Positions 26,859 to 34,765 of a stretch of 40,624 nt of DNA are shown here, one piece after another. The notes under the pieces are model-generated. The model saw only the letters and a list, made by a program, of their open reading frames with translations. It made no database searches and was not told the origin of the DNA. The translations under genes and the position numbers were made by a program. Within the stretch, counting starts at the first letter, position 1. The number at the start of each line of letters is the position of its first letter. Origin of the DNA: an uncultured Oscillospiraceae bacterium (GTDB lineage: Bacteria; Bacillota; Clostridia; Oscillospirales; Oscillospiraceae); contig CAJFVK010000005.1 of the NCBI GenBank assembly GCA_904420435.1, positions 1-40,624 of the forward strand, read 5' to 3'.

Positions 26859-27493
26859 TGGGGATCGACATCGGCGGTCAGCTGGCCGCCTTCCTGGGGG
26901 CAGTGTGCCTGGGGATGGCCCTGGGGCTGGTGTACGACCTGCTGCGGGCCCTGCGGCTCTGGGCCGGCGGCCGGGGGATCTCCCTGCTGGACGGGGTGTA
27001 TTGCCTGGTGGCCGGGGTGAGCCTGTTCTACTTTACCCTGCGCTTCGGGGACGGGGAGCTGCGGCTGTACATGCTGCTGTGCACAGCGGGGGGCTTCGCC
27101 CTGTTCTTCCTCCTGTTCAGCGCCCTGCTCCGCCCCCTGTGGGACTTCTGGCGGGAGTGCGCCGCCGCGGCCCTGGCCATTGTGCTCTCGCCGGCGGTCT
27201 GGCTGCTGCGGCTTTTGAAAAAAATCCTGGTCAGGCAAAAAAAGCACTTCCTTTTTTTGAAAAAGTGGTTTACAATAATAAGAAAGCGGTGGCGGGTAGT
27301 TCTGCTGCGCCGCGGAAAGCCAGGAAAAGGAGGCGCTGCCAATGGCCAGAGAAGAAAAAAGAGCGCGCAGAAGAAGAAAAAGAGGCGGCGGGCTCCTGCC
27401 CGGCCTGATCCTGGTGGTGCTGCTGTTCGGTCTGGGCGTGCAGCTGTACCGGATCCAGGACCAGCTCCAGTCCGCAAGGGACGAAAAGAATGA
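26858..27493 (+). CDS. yabQ: Sporulation protein YabQ with long basic C-terminal extension overlapping divIC
   Basis: GMALGLVYDLLRALRL..., TGATG junction with yabP; ORF runs 152 nt into the next gene. Confidence 0.85.
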   Translation: MGIDIGGQLAAFLGAVCLGMALGLVYDLLRALRLWAGGRGISLLDGVYCLVAGVSLFYFTLRFGDGELRLYMLLCTAGGFALFFLLFSALLRPLWDFWRECAAAALAIVLSPAVWLLRLLKKILVRQKKHFLFLKKWFTIIRKRWRVVLLRRGKPGKGGAANGQRRKKSAQKKKKRRRAPARPDPGGAAVRSGRAAVPDPGPAPVRKGRKE

Positions 27494-27650
27494 GCTGACC
27501 CGGCAGATCTCCGAGCTGGAGGAAACCAACCAGGAACTGGAGGAGGATATCGCCAACAGCGACGACCCGGAGATGATCGAGCGGATCGCCCGGGAGGAGC
27601 TGGGCATGGTGGTCCAGGGCGAGAAAGTCTTTTACAATATCGGCGGATGA
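27342..27650 (+). CDS. divIC: Septum formation initiator (DivIC/FtsB-like)
   Basis: Basic N-terminus, single TM, coiled coil (DEKNELTRQISELEETNQELEEDIAN), AREELGMVVQGEKVFY. Confidence 0.92.
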   Translation: MAREEKRARRRRKRGGGLLPGLILVVLLFGLGVQLYRIQDQLQSARDEKNELTRQISELEETNQELEEDIANSDDPEMIERIAREELGMVVQGEKVFYNIGG

Positions 27651-27652
27651 TC

Positions 27653-27685
27653 CATGCCGCCCCGGCGCAAGGCCGGGGCGGCATG
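27653..27685 (+). terminator. divIC operon hairpin/terminator
   Basis: CATGCCGCCCCGGC/GCCGGGGCGGCATG followed by TTGCTTT. Confidence 0.7.
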
Positions 27686-27721
27686 TTGCTTTAGCGGGGG
27701 CCTTTTCAGCGGCCAAAATGG

Positions 27722-27788
27722 ATAAAAAGGGGCCGCTGCCAATGGATTTCAGCAGCGGCCCAAGCGGGTGGGATATTGGAAAGCTTCC
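27722..27788 (-). ncRNA. Candidate small RNA (promoter + intrinsic terminator, no ORF)
   Basis: Minus-strand promoter at 27795-27823 and terminator GGGCCGCTGC-N12-GCAGCGGCCC-CTTTTTAT (27722-27761, transcribed leftward); no minus-strand gene to terminate. Confidence 0.55.
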
Positions 27789-27794
27789 ACTAGT

Positions 27795-27823
27795 ATAATA
27801 GCAAACTCGTCCGCCCTTGTAAA
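27795..27823 (-). promoter_or_regulatory. Minus-strand sigma-A-like promoter
   Basis: TTTACA (27823-27818), 17-nt spacer, TATTAT (27800-27795). Confidence 0.7.
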
Positions 27824-27826
27824 GAG

Positions 27827-27860
27827 GAGCCTTTGTCGAGGGCGGGGAGCTTTTGTCGAA
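27827..27860. promoter_or_regulatory. Two tandem Spo0A-box-like direct repeats
   Basis: GAGCCTTTGTCGA (27827-27839) and GAGCTTTTGTCGA (27847-27859), 20-bp period; cores TTTGTCGAG and TTTGTCGAA. Confidence 0.6.
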
Positions 27861-27924
27861 AACGGTCAGATGGGTCTCAAATGTGAATGAATTGTATATA
27901 TTTTATGAAAAGGAAAAGTGGCCC

Positions 27925-27953
27925 TGTACAAATGGTTGTACACATGATACAAT
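27925..27953 (+). promoter_or_regulatory. hpf promoter with overlapping dyad
   Basis: TGTACA (-35), 17-nt spacer, TACAAT (-10); TGTACAA-ATGG-TTGTACA perfect dyad at 27925-27942. Confidence 0.75.
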
Positions 27954-27993
27954 GAAGATACTCCGAGAGGGGAACAACGAAAGGAGCGGTACC

Positions 27994-28536
27994 ATGAAGT
28001 TTACGTTTACATGTAAAAAGATCAGCCTCAACGACTCCATCAAAGCCTATGCTGAGAAGAAGATCAGCAAGCTGGATCGTTATTTTCAGGAGGAAGCTAC
28101 CGCATTTGTTACCTTTGCCGTGGAGAAGGATCACCGCTGCGTCGTGGAGGTGACCATCCGCGGAGGCAATACACTGTTCCGGGCACAGGAGGAATCCAGA
28201 GATGGGGATATGCGGGGCGCCATTGACGCGGCCTGCACCACCATCAACCGCCAGATCCGCAAGAACAAGACCCGCCTGGCCAAACGGCTGCGGCAGGACG
28301 CCTTTGTCACCGACTTGCCGGTGGAGTTCGACGTCAGTGAGGAGAAGGAGTTCGACATTGTCCGCACCAAGCACATCGCCGTCAAGCCCATGAGCAGTGA
28401 GGAGGCCATCATGCAGATGAACCTGCTGGACCACGACTTCTTCGTTTTCCGGAACATGGAGGACGTGATTTCCATTGTCTACCGGCGGAAGAACGGCGGC
28501 TACGGCCTCATTGAAACCGACGGGCTGGACGAGTAA
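27994..28536 (+). CDS. hpf: Long-form ribosome hibernation promoting factor
   Basis: AYAEKKISKLDRYF, N-terminal S30AE-like fold and C-terminal KPMSSEEAIMQMNLLDHDFFVFRN dimerisation domain. Confidence 0.96.
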   Translation: MKFTFTCKKISLNDSIKAYAEKKISKLDRYFQEEATAFVTFAVEKDHRCVVEVTIRGGNTLFRAQEESRDGDMRGAIDAACTTINRQIRKNKTRLAKRLRQDAFVTDLPVEFDVSEEKEFDIVRTKHIAVKPMSSEEAIMQMNLLDHDFFVFRNMEDVISIVYRRKNGGYGLIETDGLDE

Positions 28537-28579
28537 CCGCCCCGGCACCCGGCGGCGCGCCAACGCATGAAATGTACAA

Positions 28580-28613
28580 AAGGGCCCTGGAGAATGATTT
28601 CTCCAGGGCCCTT
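28580..28613. terminator. Hairpin between convergent hpf and prmA
   Basis: 15-bp perfect stem AAGGGCCCTGGAGAA-TGAT-TTCTCCAGGGCCCTT; minus-strand side has TTTTG. Confidence 0.8.
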
Positions 28614-28850
28614 CGTCTGCAAAAAAGGCTAACAAGACCTTTTCGCAGATTAAATATGCCGTACCTTTCCCACAGCTGCGCAGCGGGAAAGTCCCCGCTG
28701 CGCGGGCCGCACGCCCTGCTTCGCAAGGCTCTGCGGGGCACTCGATTTCACTCGAGGCGGGCCTTGCCCCCTCGAGCTCCCCCTCCTGTGCTGCTTTTTC
28801 CTCCTGATGGGAGTTCTTCCACACGTGGAGGGAGCTGTGCTGTCAAAGGG
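28614..28850. repeat. Hairpin-rich non-coding segment, possible dispersed repeat
   Basis: Several short inverted repeats (GCAGCGG..CCGCTGC, CTCGA..TCGAG, CTGC..AAAAGG/CCTTTT..GCAG). Confidence 0.4.
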
Positions 28851-28851
28851 C

Positions 28852-29805
28852 CTACCGGCAGAGGAAGCTGAACCAGCCCTCGCTGCTGTTTGCCTCCTCA
28901 ATGGTGAAGCCAGCCTCCTCCAGCCGGCGGCGGACCTCCTCCGCCCGGTCGTCGATGATGCCGGAGCAGAGGAACCAGCCGCCCTCCCGCATCAGGGGCC
29001 GGACGGCGGGGGCCAGGGCGATGATCACGTCCGCCACAATGTTGGCCACCACAATGTCGTATCCGGTGCCGATCTGCTTTTTAAGCCCGCTGTCGGTGAG
29101 CACGTCCCCGGCCCGGACCGTGTAGCGGTCCCGGCCGATGCCGTTGAGGGAGGCGTTCTCATAGGCCACGTCCACGGCCTTGTCGTCGATGTCGCAGCCA
29201 AAGGCCCTGTCCGCCCCCAGAAGGAGGGCGGCGATGGAGAGGATGCCGCTGCCGCAGCCCAGGTCCAGCACCCGCATGCCCGGACGCACCAGCTTCTCCA
29301 GGGCCTGGAGGCACAGCCGGGTGGTGGCGTGGCTGCCGGTGCCGAAGATCAGGCCGGGGTTCAGCCGCAGGGCCACCCGGCCATCGCTGTTCGCCTCCTC
29401 CCACTCGGGGATCACCAGCAGCCGCTCCCCGATCTCCATGGGCTTGTAGAAGGCTTTCCAGTTGTTCTCCCAGTCCGCGTCCTCCACGTTGTCCATGGAG
29501 AGGATGGGGACGCCGATCTCCGGCCGCGCCTTCTCCAGGGCGCTGAGGGCGATCCGAACGGCGGCCAGGGCGGCATAGCCCTCCGGGCTGTCCTCCAGAT
29601 AGAAGGTGACCCGGCTCTTGCCGGACATGGACTGGCGCAGGTCCTCGTCCACATAGTCCCAGTACTGCCGGTTGTGCTCCAGAAAGTCCTGGAAATCCTG
29701 CTCGTCCTCGATCACCAGGCCCTCGATCCCCTGCTCCCGCAGCAGGTCGCAGACCGGTTCCAGGGCGTCGGGCCGGGCGTCAATATGCAGTGCCAGCCAT
29801 TTCAT
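28852..29805 (-). CDS. prmA: Ribosomal protein L11 methyltransferase
   Basis: NPGLIFGTGSHATTRLCLQALEKLVRPGMRVLDLGCGSGILSIAALLLGA, NIVADVIIALAP. Confidence 0.96.
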   Translation of the reverse strand: MKWLALHIDARPDALEPVCDLLREQGIEGLVIEDEQDFQDFLEHNRQYWDYVDEDLRQSMSGKSRVTFYLEDSPEGYAALAAVRIALSALEKARPEIGVPILSMDNVEDADWENNWKAFYKPMEIGERLLVIPEWEEANSDGRVALRLNPGLIFGTGSHATTRLCLQALEKLVRPGMRVLDLGCGSGILSIAALLLGADRAFGCDIDDKAVDVAYENASLNGIGRDRYTVRAGDVLTDSGLKKQIGTGYDIVVANIVADVIIALAPAVRPLMREGGWFLCSGIIDDRAEEVRRRLEEAGFTIEEANSSEGWFSFLCR

Positions 29806-29847
29806 AGGCGTTGTCCTCCGTAGCGGTGAAAAAAGTGTTCCCGGCGG

Positions 29848-30714
29848 TTACCGGTGTTTGCCCAGGAAGAAGAGGGCCATAGTGCCGGGGCCGCTGTGGT
29901 TGCCGATGACCGGGCCCACGTAGTTGATGTGGAGCTCCTGGGGGTGGAAGCGCGCCCGGACCATCTCCGCCAGCTCCTCCGCCTCCGCCAGGCAGTCCCC
30001 GTGGCTGATGAACACCACCGACGGGTCCTCCACCAGCTCCTCCATCCGGTCCGCCAGGGCCTTGATGGAGGCCTTCCTGCCCCGGACCTTGCTCACCGGG
30101 ATCAGCCGCCCCTCGTCATCCACGTGGAGAATGGGCTTCATCTGCAGCATGGTGCCCACAATGGCGGCGGCGGCGGAAACCCGGCCGCCCCGCTTCAGGT
30201 GATGCAGGTCGTCCACAGTGAACCAGTGGCACAGGTGGGGGATGGTCCGGCGGACAAACTCCGCCACCTCCTCCATGGACTTGCCCTTTTCCTTCTCCCG
30301 GGCGGCCAGATAGACCAGCATCCCCTGACCCAGTGAGGCGCACTTGCTGTCAATCACAAGGATTTTGCTGCCGGGGTAGGCCTCCTCCAGCTCCTGACCG
30401 GCAATCACGGCGGACTGATAGGTGGTGGACAGGGCGGAGGAGAAGCAGATACAGAGAATATCCTTTCCCTGCTCCAGAATGGGCTCCATAGCGCCGTGGA
30501 AGGCGGACACGTTGGCCGCCGAGGTGGAGCCCAGAGAGCCCTTACGCAGGCGGTCATAGAAAACGGCGGGGTCCAGCTCCCGCTTATCCAGGTAGTCCAC
30601 ATACTCCGTTCCGTCCTGGATAACGGAGAGAGGAAGGACGGTCAGATCGAACTGCTTCGCCATCTCATCGGTCAGGTCGCAGCAGCTGTCGGTCATCAGA
30701 ACATATTCCCTCAT
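29848..30714 (-). CDS. DegV family fatty-acid-binding protein
   Basis: VLMTDSCCDLTDEMAKQFDLTVLPL, CICFSSALSTTYQSA, VDDLHHLKRGGRVS; start ATG 30714 with GAGGAGG. Confidence 0.94.
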   Translation of the reverse strand: MREYVLMTDSCCDLTDEMAKQFDLTVLPLSVIQDGTEYVDYLDKRELDPAVFYDRLRKGSLGSTSAANVSAFHGAMEPILEQGKDILCICFSSALSTTYQSAVIAGQELEEAYPGSKILVIDSKCASLGQGMLVYLAAREKEKGKSMEEVAEFVRRTIPHLCHWFTVDDLHHLKRGGRVSAAAAIVGTMLQMKPILHVDDEGRLIPVSKVRGRKASIKALADRMEELVEDPSVVFISHGDCLAEAEELAEMVRARFHPQELHINYVGPVIGNHSGPGTMALFFLGKHR

Positions 30715-30748
30715 GGTCGCAGCCTCCTCTGCATAATATGATAGTAAT

Positions 30749-30771
30749 TTGCCCGGACCAGTCCGGGGCAA
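30749..30771. other. Stem-loop in the degV 5' leader
   Basis: TTGCC(C)CGGAC..GTCCGGGGCAA with one bulge; downstream of a minus-strand TTGCAA-N17-TATACT promoter. Confidence 0.5.
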
Positions 30772-30843
30772 GGGGGATCCGATACCAAAAGTATAACACA
30801 TCCCCTGCGTCATTGCAAACTGTGGTTTGGGAGGTGAGGCCCG

Positions 30844-32100
30844 GTGGGGCGGAGATGGGCGCTGCTGGCGGCCCTGGCGGCCTTGGGGCTGTCCCTGATG
30901 GCCTTCTGCCTGGCGGCGGGAGAGGGACGGATGCCCGGCGGGACCTTCGTGGCCGGCGTGCCGGTGGAGGGACTGACCAGGGCGGAGGCCCTGACGGCCC
31001 TGGAGGGGGCGGCGGAGGCCTACGGGGAAACGGAGATCCTCTTCTACTGCGGCGACCAGCTGGCAGCAGCGGTCAAAAGCCGGGAGATCGGGGCGGCGCC
31101 GGACCTGGAGGCAGCGGTGGACCTGGCTCTGGTGGAGGGCGGGGACATCTGGCCCCGGGTCCGGATAGACCGCTCCGCCCTGGAGGAGCTATTGCCGCCG
31201 GCCCCCAAAAATGCCCGCTACGACCGGGAGCGGGGGCAGGTGGCGCCGGGCCGGGCGGGGGTGGCGGTGGACGCCGCGGCCCTGGAGGAGGCCCTGACCC
31301 GGGCAGGGCCGGGGGGCAGCGTGGGCTTCCCGGTGGAGATCCGGGAGCCGGAGCTGGGAGCGGAGCAGCTGGAGGCGATGCTGTTCCGGGATGAGCTGTC
31401 CGCCTGGGAAACGGAGGTGGAGGGCTCCCGGCAGCGCCAGGACAACGTGGCCCTCTCCGCCGCGGCCATCAGCGGCGCCGTGATCCTGCCGGGGGAGGTC
31501 TTTGACTTCAACCAGGCGGTGGGGGAGCGGACGGAGGAGCGGGGCTACGCCCCGGCCCCCTCCCTCCTGGACGGGGAAACGGTGGACACGGTGGGCGGCG
31601 GCATCTGTCAGACCGCGGGGACGCTGTACATGGCGGCGCTGCTGGCGGACCTGGAGATCGTGGAGCGCAGCGGGCACAGCCGGCCCAGCAGCTATCTGCC
31701 TCTGGGGCTGGACGCGGCGGTCAGCTGGAACGGCAAGAACCTGCGTATTCGCAACGACACCGGCTATCCGATCCGGGTGGAGGCCTGGATGGAGGAGGGC
31801 AGGCTGCGGGTGCGGCTGGTGGGCACCCGCCTGGAGGAGGCCAGGGTGGCCATGCGCCCGGAGGAGGGGGAGCCCTTGCCCTACGCCGTGGAGGAGCGGG
31901 CCGACCCGGACCTTGCGCCGGGGGAGCGGCAGCTCTTCCGGGCGGGGAGAGAGGGCCTGACCGTGCGGACCTGGCGGGAGGTGTATGACGGGGAGGGGAA
32001 CCTGCTCCGCTCCGCCCTGGAGGCGGAAACCGTCTACCCGGCCCAGAGCGAGCTCTGGCTGGTGGGGGAGGAGCCGGGCCCGGCGGATGGGAAAGCGTAA
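30844..32100 (+). CDS. VanW family protein
   Basis: RQDNVALSAAAISGAVILPGEVFDFNQAVGERTEERGYAPAPSLLDGETVDTVGGGICQTAGTLYMAALLADLEIVERSGHS. Confidence 0.94.
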   Translation: MGRRWALLAALAALGLSLMAFCLAAGEGRMPGGTFVAGVPVEGLTRAEALTALEGAAEAYGETEILFYCGDQLAAAVKSREIGAAPDLEAAVDLALVEGGDIWPRVRIDRSALEELLPPAPKNARYDRERGQVAPGRAGVAVDAAALEEALTRAGPGGSVGFPVEIREPELGAEQLEAMLFRDELSAWETEVEGSRQRQDNVALSAAAISGAVILPGEVFDFNQAVGERTEERGYAPAPSLLDGETVDTVGGGICQTAGTLYMAALLADLEIVERSGHSRPSSYLPLGLDAAVSWNGKNLRIRNDTGYPIRVEAWMEEGRLRVRLVGTRLEEARVAMRPEEGEPLPYAVEERADPDLAPGERQLFRAGREGLTVRTWREVYDGEGNLLRSALEAETVYPAQSELWLVGEEPGPADGKA

Positions 32101-32104
32101 AGCC

Positions 32105-32145
32105 ACGCCAGCCGGCGGAGCCTTGCTCCGCCGGCTGGCGTTTTT
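32105..32145 (+). terminator. vanW-like gene terminator
   Basis: 17-bp perfect stem ACGCCAGCCGGCGGAGC/GCTCCGCCGGCTGGCGT + T-run. Confidence 0.92.
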
Positions 32146-32152
32146 GTCGGGA

Positions 32153-32836
32153 TCAGGGGACTGCGGTTTCCGCTGAAGGGGAGGGGGCCATGGCCGCCGC
32201 GATCTGTTCCTTCAGGGCGTCCCAGGCCTCCGGGTGCTCCACATAGTACCTGGGGCAGATCTTGCCGCTGACGTCATAGTGTCGGATGATCTGGTCCTCC
32301 TCCAGGCCGAAGCTCTCGCACAGAAACGCCGTCAGGCGGACCAGGCTGTCCCTGGTTTCCGGCAGGAACTCCCCGGTTTCGTCCGGATGGCAGACCTCGA
32401 TGGCGATGGTGTCGTCGTTTCGGTCATTGGAGCAGAAGGAGATCTCGCTGAGGGGGACGCACTGGATGATCTCCCCCTCCAGCCCCACGACGAAGTGGGA
32501 GCTGGCGTAGGTGGACCGGGTGAGGGACAGGTTGGCAAAGTAGTCCCGGTTGTTCTGTGCCGTGGAGCTGGGGTTGCCCACATAGTGGATCACCACGCCG
32601 TTGACCTGCCGCAGGGGCCGGCCCGGCCGGGAGTGGCTGTTGATGGGCAGCAGGTCCTGGTCGATCCAGTCCGGGATCTCCACCTGGGCGCCGGGGGTGC
32701 CGGCGGTGGCCAGGCGGACGGACAGGGGCCGCAGCACCAGAAGCCACAGGACCGCCAGGGCGGCCGCCCCGGCCAGGACCCCCAGGGCGGCCCGGGCCCA
32801 GCCCTTCAGCCGCCGCCTTCTCTTAGGTGCGTCCAT
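32153..32836 (-). CDS. N-acetylmuramoyl-L-alanine amidase (Amidase_2/PGRP-type), membrane-anchored
   Basis: VNGVVIHYVGNPSSTAQNNRDYFAN...SSHFVVGLEGEIIQCVPLSE...IAIEVCHPDETG...IIRHYDVSGKICPRYY. Confidence 0.93.
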   Translation of the reverse strand: MDAPKRRRRLKGWARAALGVLAGAAALAVLWLLVLRPLSVRLATAGTPGAQVEIPDWIDQDLLPINSHSRPGRPLRQVNGVVIHYVGNPSSTAQNNRDYFANLSLTRSTYASSHFVVGLEGEIIQCVPLSEISFCSNDRNDDTIAIEVCHPDETGEFLPETRDSLVRLTAFLCESFGLEEDQIIRHYDVSGKICPRYYVEHPEAWDALKEQIAAAMAPSPSAETAVP

Positions 32837-32845
32837 GGCGTCCGG

Positions 32846-34765
32846 TCAGGCCGTTTGGGCCGAGAGGGCCTCTGTGGCGCCCTCCTGGAGGGCTGCCGCC
32901 CGCTGGATGGTGTCCAGCACATCCTGCCGCAGGTAGCCCAGCTCCACCAGGGTGTCCAGGGTGTGGGTCATACCGCTGTTGAGCTCCACCTGCACCCACT
33001 CCGTGCGCTGGCCCGGGGTGTCCCCCTCGGGAACCCGGAAGGTGAACTCCAGGGACATGTCCATATACTCCGTGGCGCTGTCAAAGGGCAGGGGGATCAG
33101 GGGGCAGCGGCCCTCCGCCGCGTCGGCGAGCACCGCCTCGTAGAGCCGGTCCAGATGGCTCGCGGTGGCCTCGATGGGGCTGTCCTCATAGACGTCGTTG
33201 ACCAGGTCATAGTAGTAGAAGTAGCCGCCCATCAGGGCGCCTCCGTCGCCGGGCATCAGGGCCAGGGTCTGGAGCTCCGGGCTCATGGCCAGCTCCCGGA
33301 GCTGGTAGTCGTAGGTGTCCGGCTGGTTCTGCCACCGGTCCAGGGTGAGGGGCAGGGTGTAGGACCGGGCCACCTGGCGGCCGCCCCGGAGGGTGTAGGT
33401 GATGTCCAGGTAGGTGACATCCGACCCGAGGATACTACTATAGGAATAGAAGGAATCGATGTCCGCGGTGCTCTCCCGGATGTAGGCCTCGTCGTCCAGG
33501 ATCGCCTGGTGGACCCGGAGGACCTGGGCGGCAGCGGCGCTCTCGCCGCTGATGGTGATGCTGCCGGTGGCGCCGCTGCGGATGGAAACGGAGGCCACGT
33601 CCTCCTGGGCCGGCACGTAGGCCGTGAGGCCGAAGAGGTCGAAGCTGACGCAGCCGCAGAGGATCACCACAATGGCCGCCACCGTCAGGGGGCCCCGCCA
33701 GCTCCGGCGGAATACCCGCAGGGACTTTTTCAGCAGCATGGAGGCCACATAGTAGCCGATGATGGAGGTGAGAATCACACAGACCGCCATGGGCAGCATG
33801 TGGTTGTAGAGGCCCCGCTGGAAGGGCAGGCCGTAGACCAGGGAGTAGAGCAGCTGGCCCAGGGTCAGGCCGAAGAACAGGGCCACGCCGTACCGGAAGA
33901 CCGGCCGCAGCCACCGCTGGGCGATCACGTCCCCGGCGCACTCGCTGCTCCGCCGGCGGTAGAGCAGCAGGGAGACCGCCAGAATGACCAGGGCGATGAG
34001 GGCGTAGATCCCGATGGTGCCGAGGCCCTCAAAGCGCCAGTCCAGCACCTCCCAGCCGCCGGAGGAGCTCTCGGTGTAGACGGGCACGCACCGCAGGTTC
34101 TCATAGAGATAGGCGGTGGGGCTGAAGAAGGTGACCCAGGGCAGGCTGGCCTGCTCCACGCCGAAGAGGAAGCCCCGGGCGAAGGAGAAAACCAGCTCCT
34201 GGAGCAGCACCGCCAGGAAGTGGCCCAGGTAGTAGAACACCAGGGCGGCAAAGCTGCTGCCGGTGATCATGGCCACCAGGGTGAAGGAGGCGAAGTAGAG
34301 CAGGGCCATGCCCAGAACCGCAACGACGGTGGTGGCCAGAGCCTGGAAGGAGAGGATCCCGAAGCAGAGGGTCACCAGCACGAAGAAGAGGCCCACAATG
34401 GCGAAGGGCAGCAGCACCATGGCGAGGCCCGAGGCCACTGAGGTCAGGAACAGGCAGGTCCGGTCCACCGGCAGGGCGTGGTAGAGCCCCACGCTCCGGG
34501 CGGAGTTCAGATAGCTCCAGACCAGCACGCCGCACAGGGAGGCGTAGACCAGCAGAAAGCCGGGGACGAAGTAGGCGGTGACCTGGTAGAGGCTGATGGT
34601 GATGTCCGAAGCCGTGGCCTGCAGACCCCGCAGGTTCAAAAGCTGCAGCAGCAGGTACAGGGGGAACACGCTGCCCAGCAGGCTGACCCCGCCCCACAGG
34701 GGCCAGAACCGGCTCAGATTCTTCCGAAAGAGCGTGGCATTAAAGTACGATTTCCTTGACAGCAT
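32846..34765 (-). CDS. ABC transporter permease (large, DUF6449-like)
   Basis: Multiple TM segments followed by an extracytoplasmic domain; downstream of and overlapping the ATPase gene. Confidence 0.85.
   Translation of the reverse strand: MLSRKSYFNATLFRKNLSRFWPLWGGVSLLGSVFPLYLLLQLLNLRGLQATASDITISLYQVTAYFVPGFLLVYASLCGVLVWSYLNSARSVGLYHALPVDRTCLFLTSVASGLAMVLLPFAIVGLFFVLVTLCFGILSFQALATTVVAVLGMALLYFASFTLVAMITGSSFAALVFYYLGHFLAVLLQELVFSFARGFLFGVEQASLPWVTFFSPTAYLYENLRCVPVYTESSSGGWEVLDWRFEGLGTIGIYALIALVILAVSLLLYRRRSSECAGDVIAQRWLRPVFRYGVALFFGLTLGQLLYSLVYGLPFQRGLYNHMLPMAVCVILTSIIGYYVASMLLKKSLRVFRRSWRGPLTVAAIVVILCGCVSFDLFGLTAYVPAQEDVASVSIRSGATGSITISGESAAAAQVLRVHQAILDDEAYIRESTADIDSFYSYSSILGSDVTYLDITYTLRGGRQVARSYTLPLTLDRWQNQPDTYDYQLRELAMSPELQTLALMPGDGGALMGGYFYYYDLVNDVYEDSPIEATASHLDRLYEAVLADAAEGRCPLIPLPFDSATEYMDMSLEFTFRVPEGDTPGQRTEWVQVELNSGMTHTLDTLVELGYLRQDVLDTIQRAAALQEGATEALSAQTA

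Noticed and set aside
32234-34441. 735-aa plus-strand ORF opposite the ABC permease
   Set aside because: Antisense shadow of permease/amidase genes; low-complexity composition.
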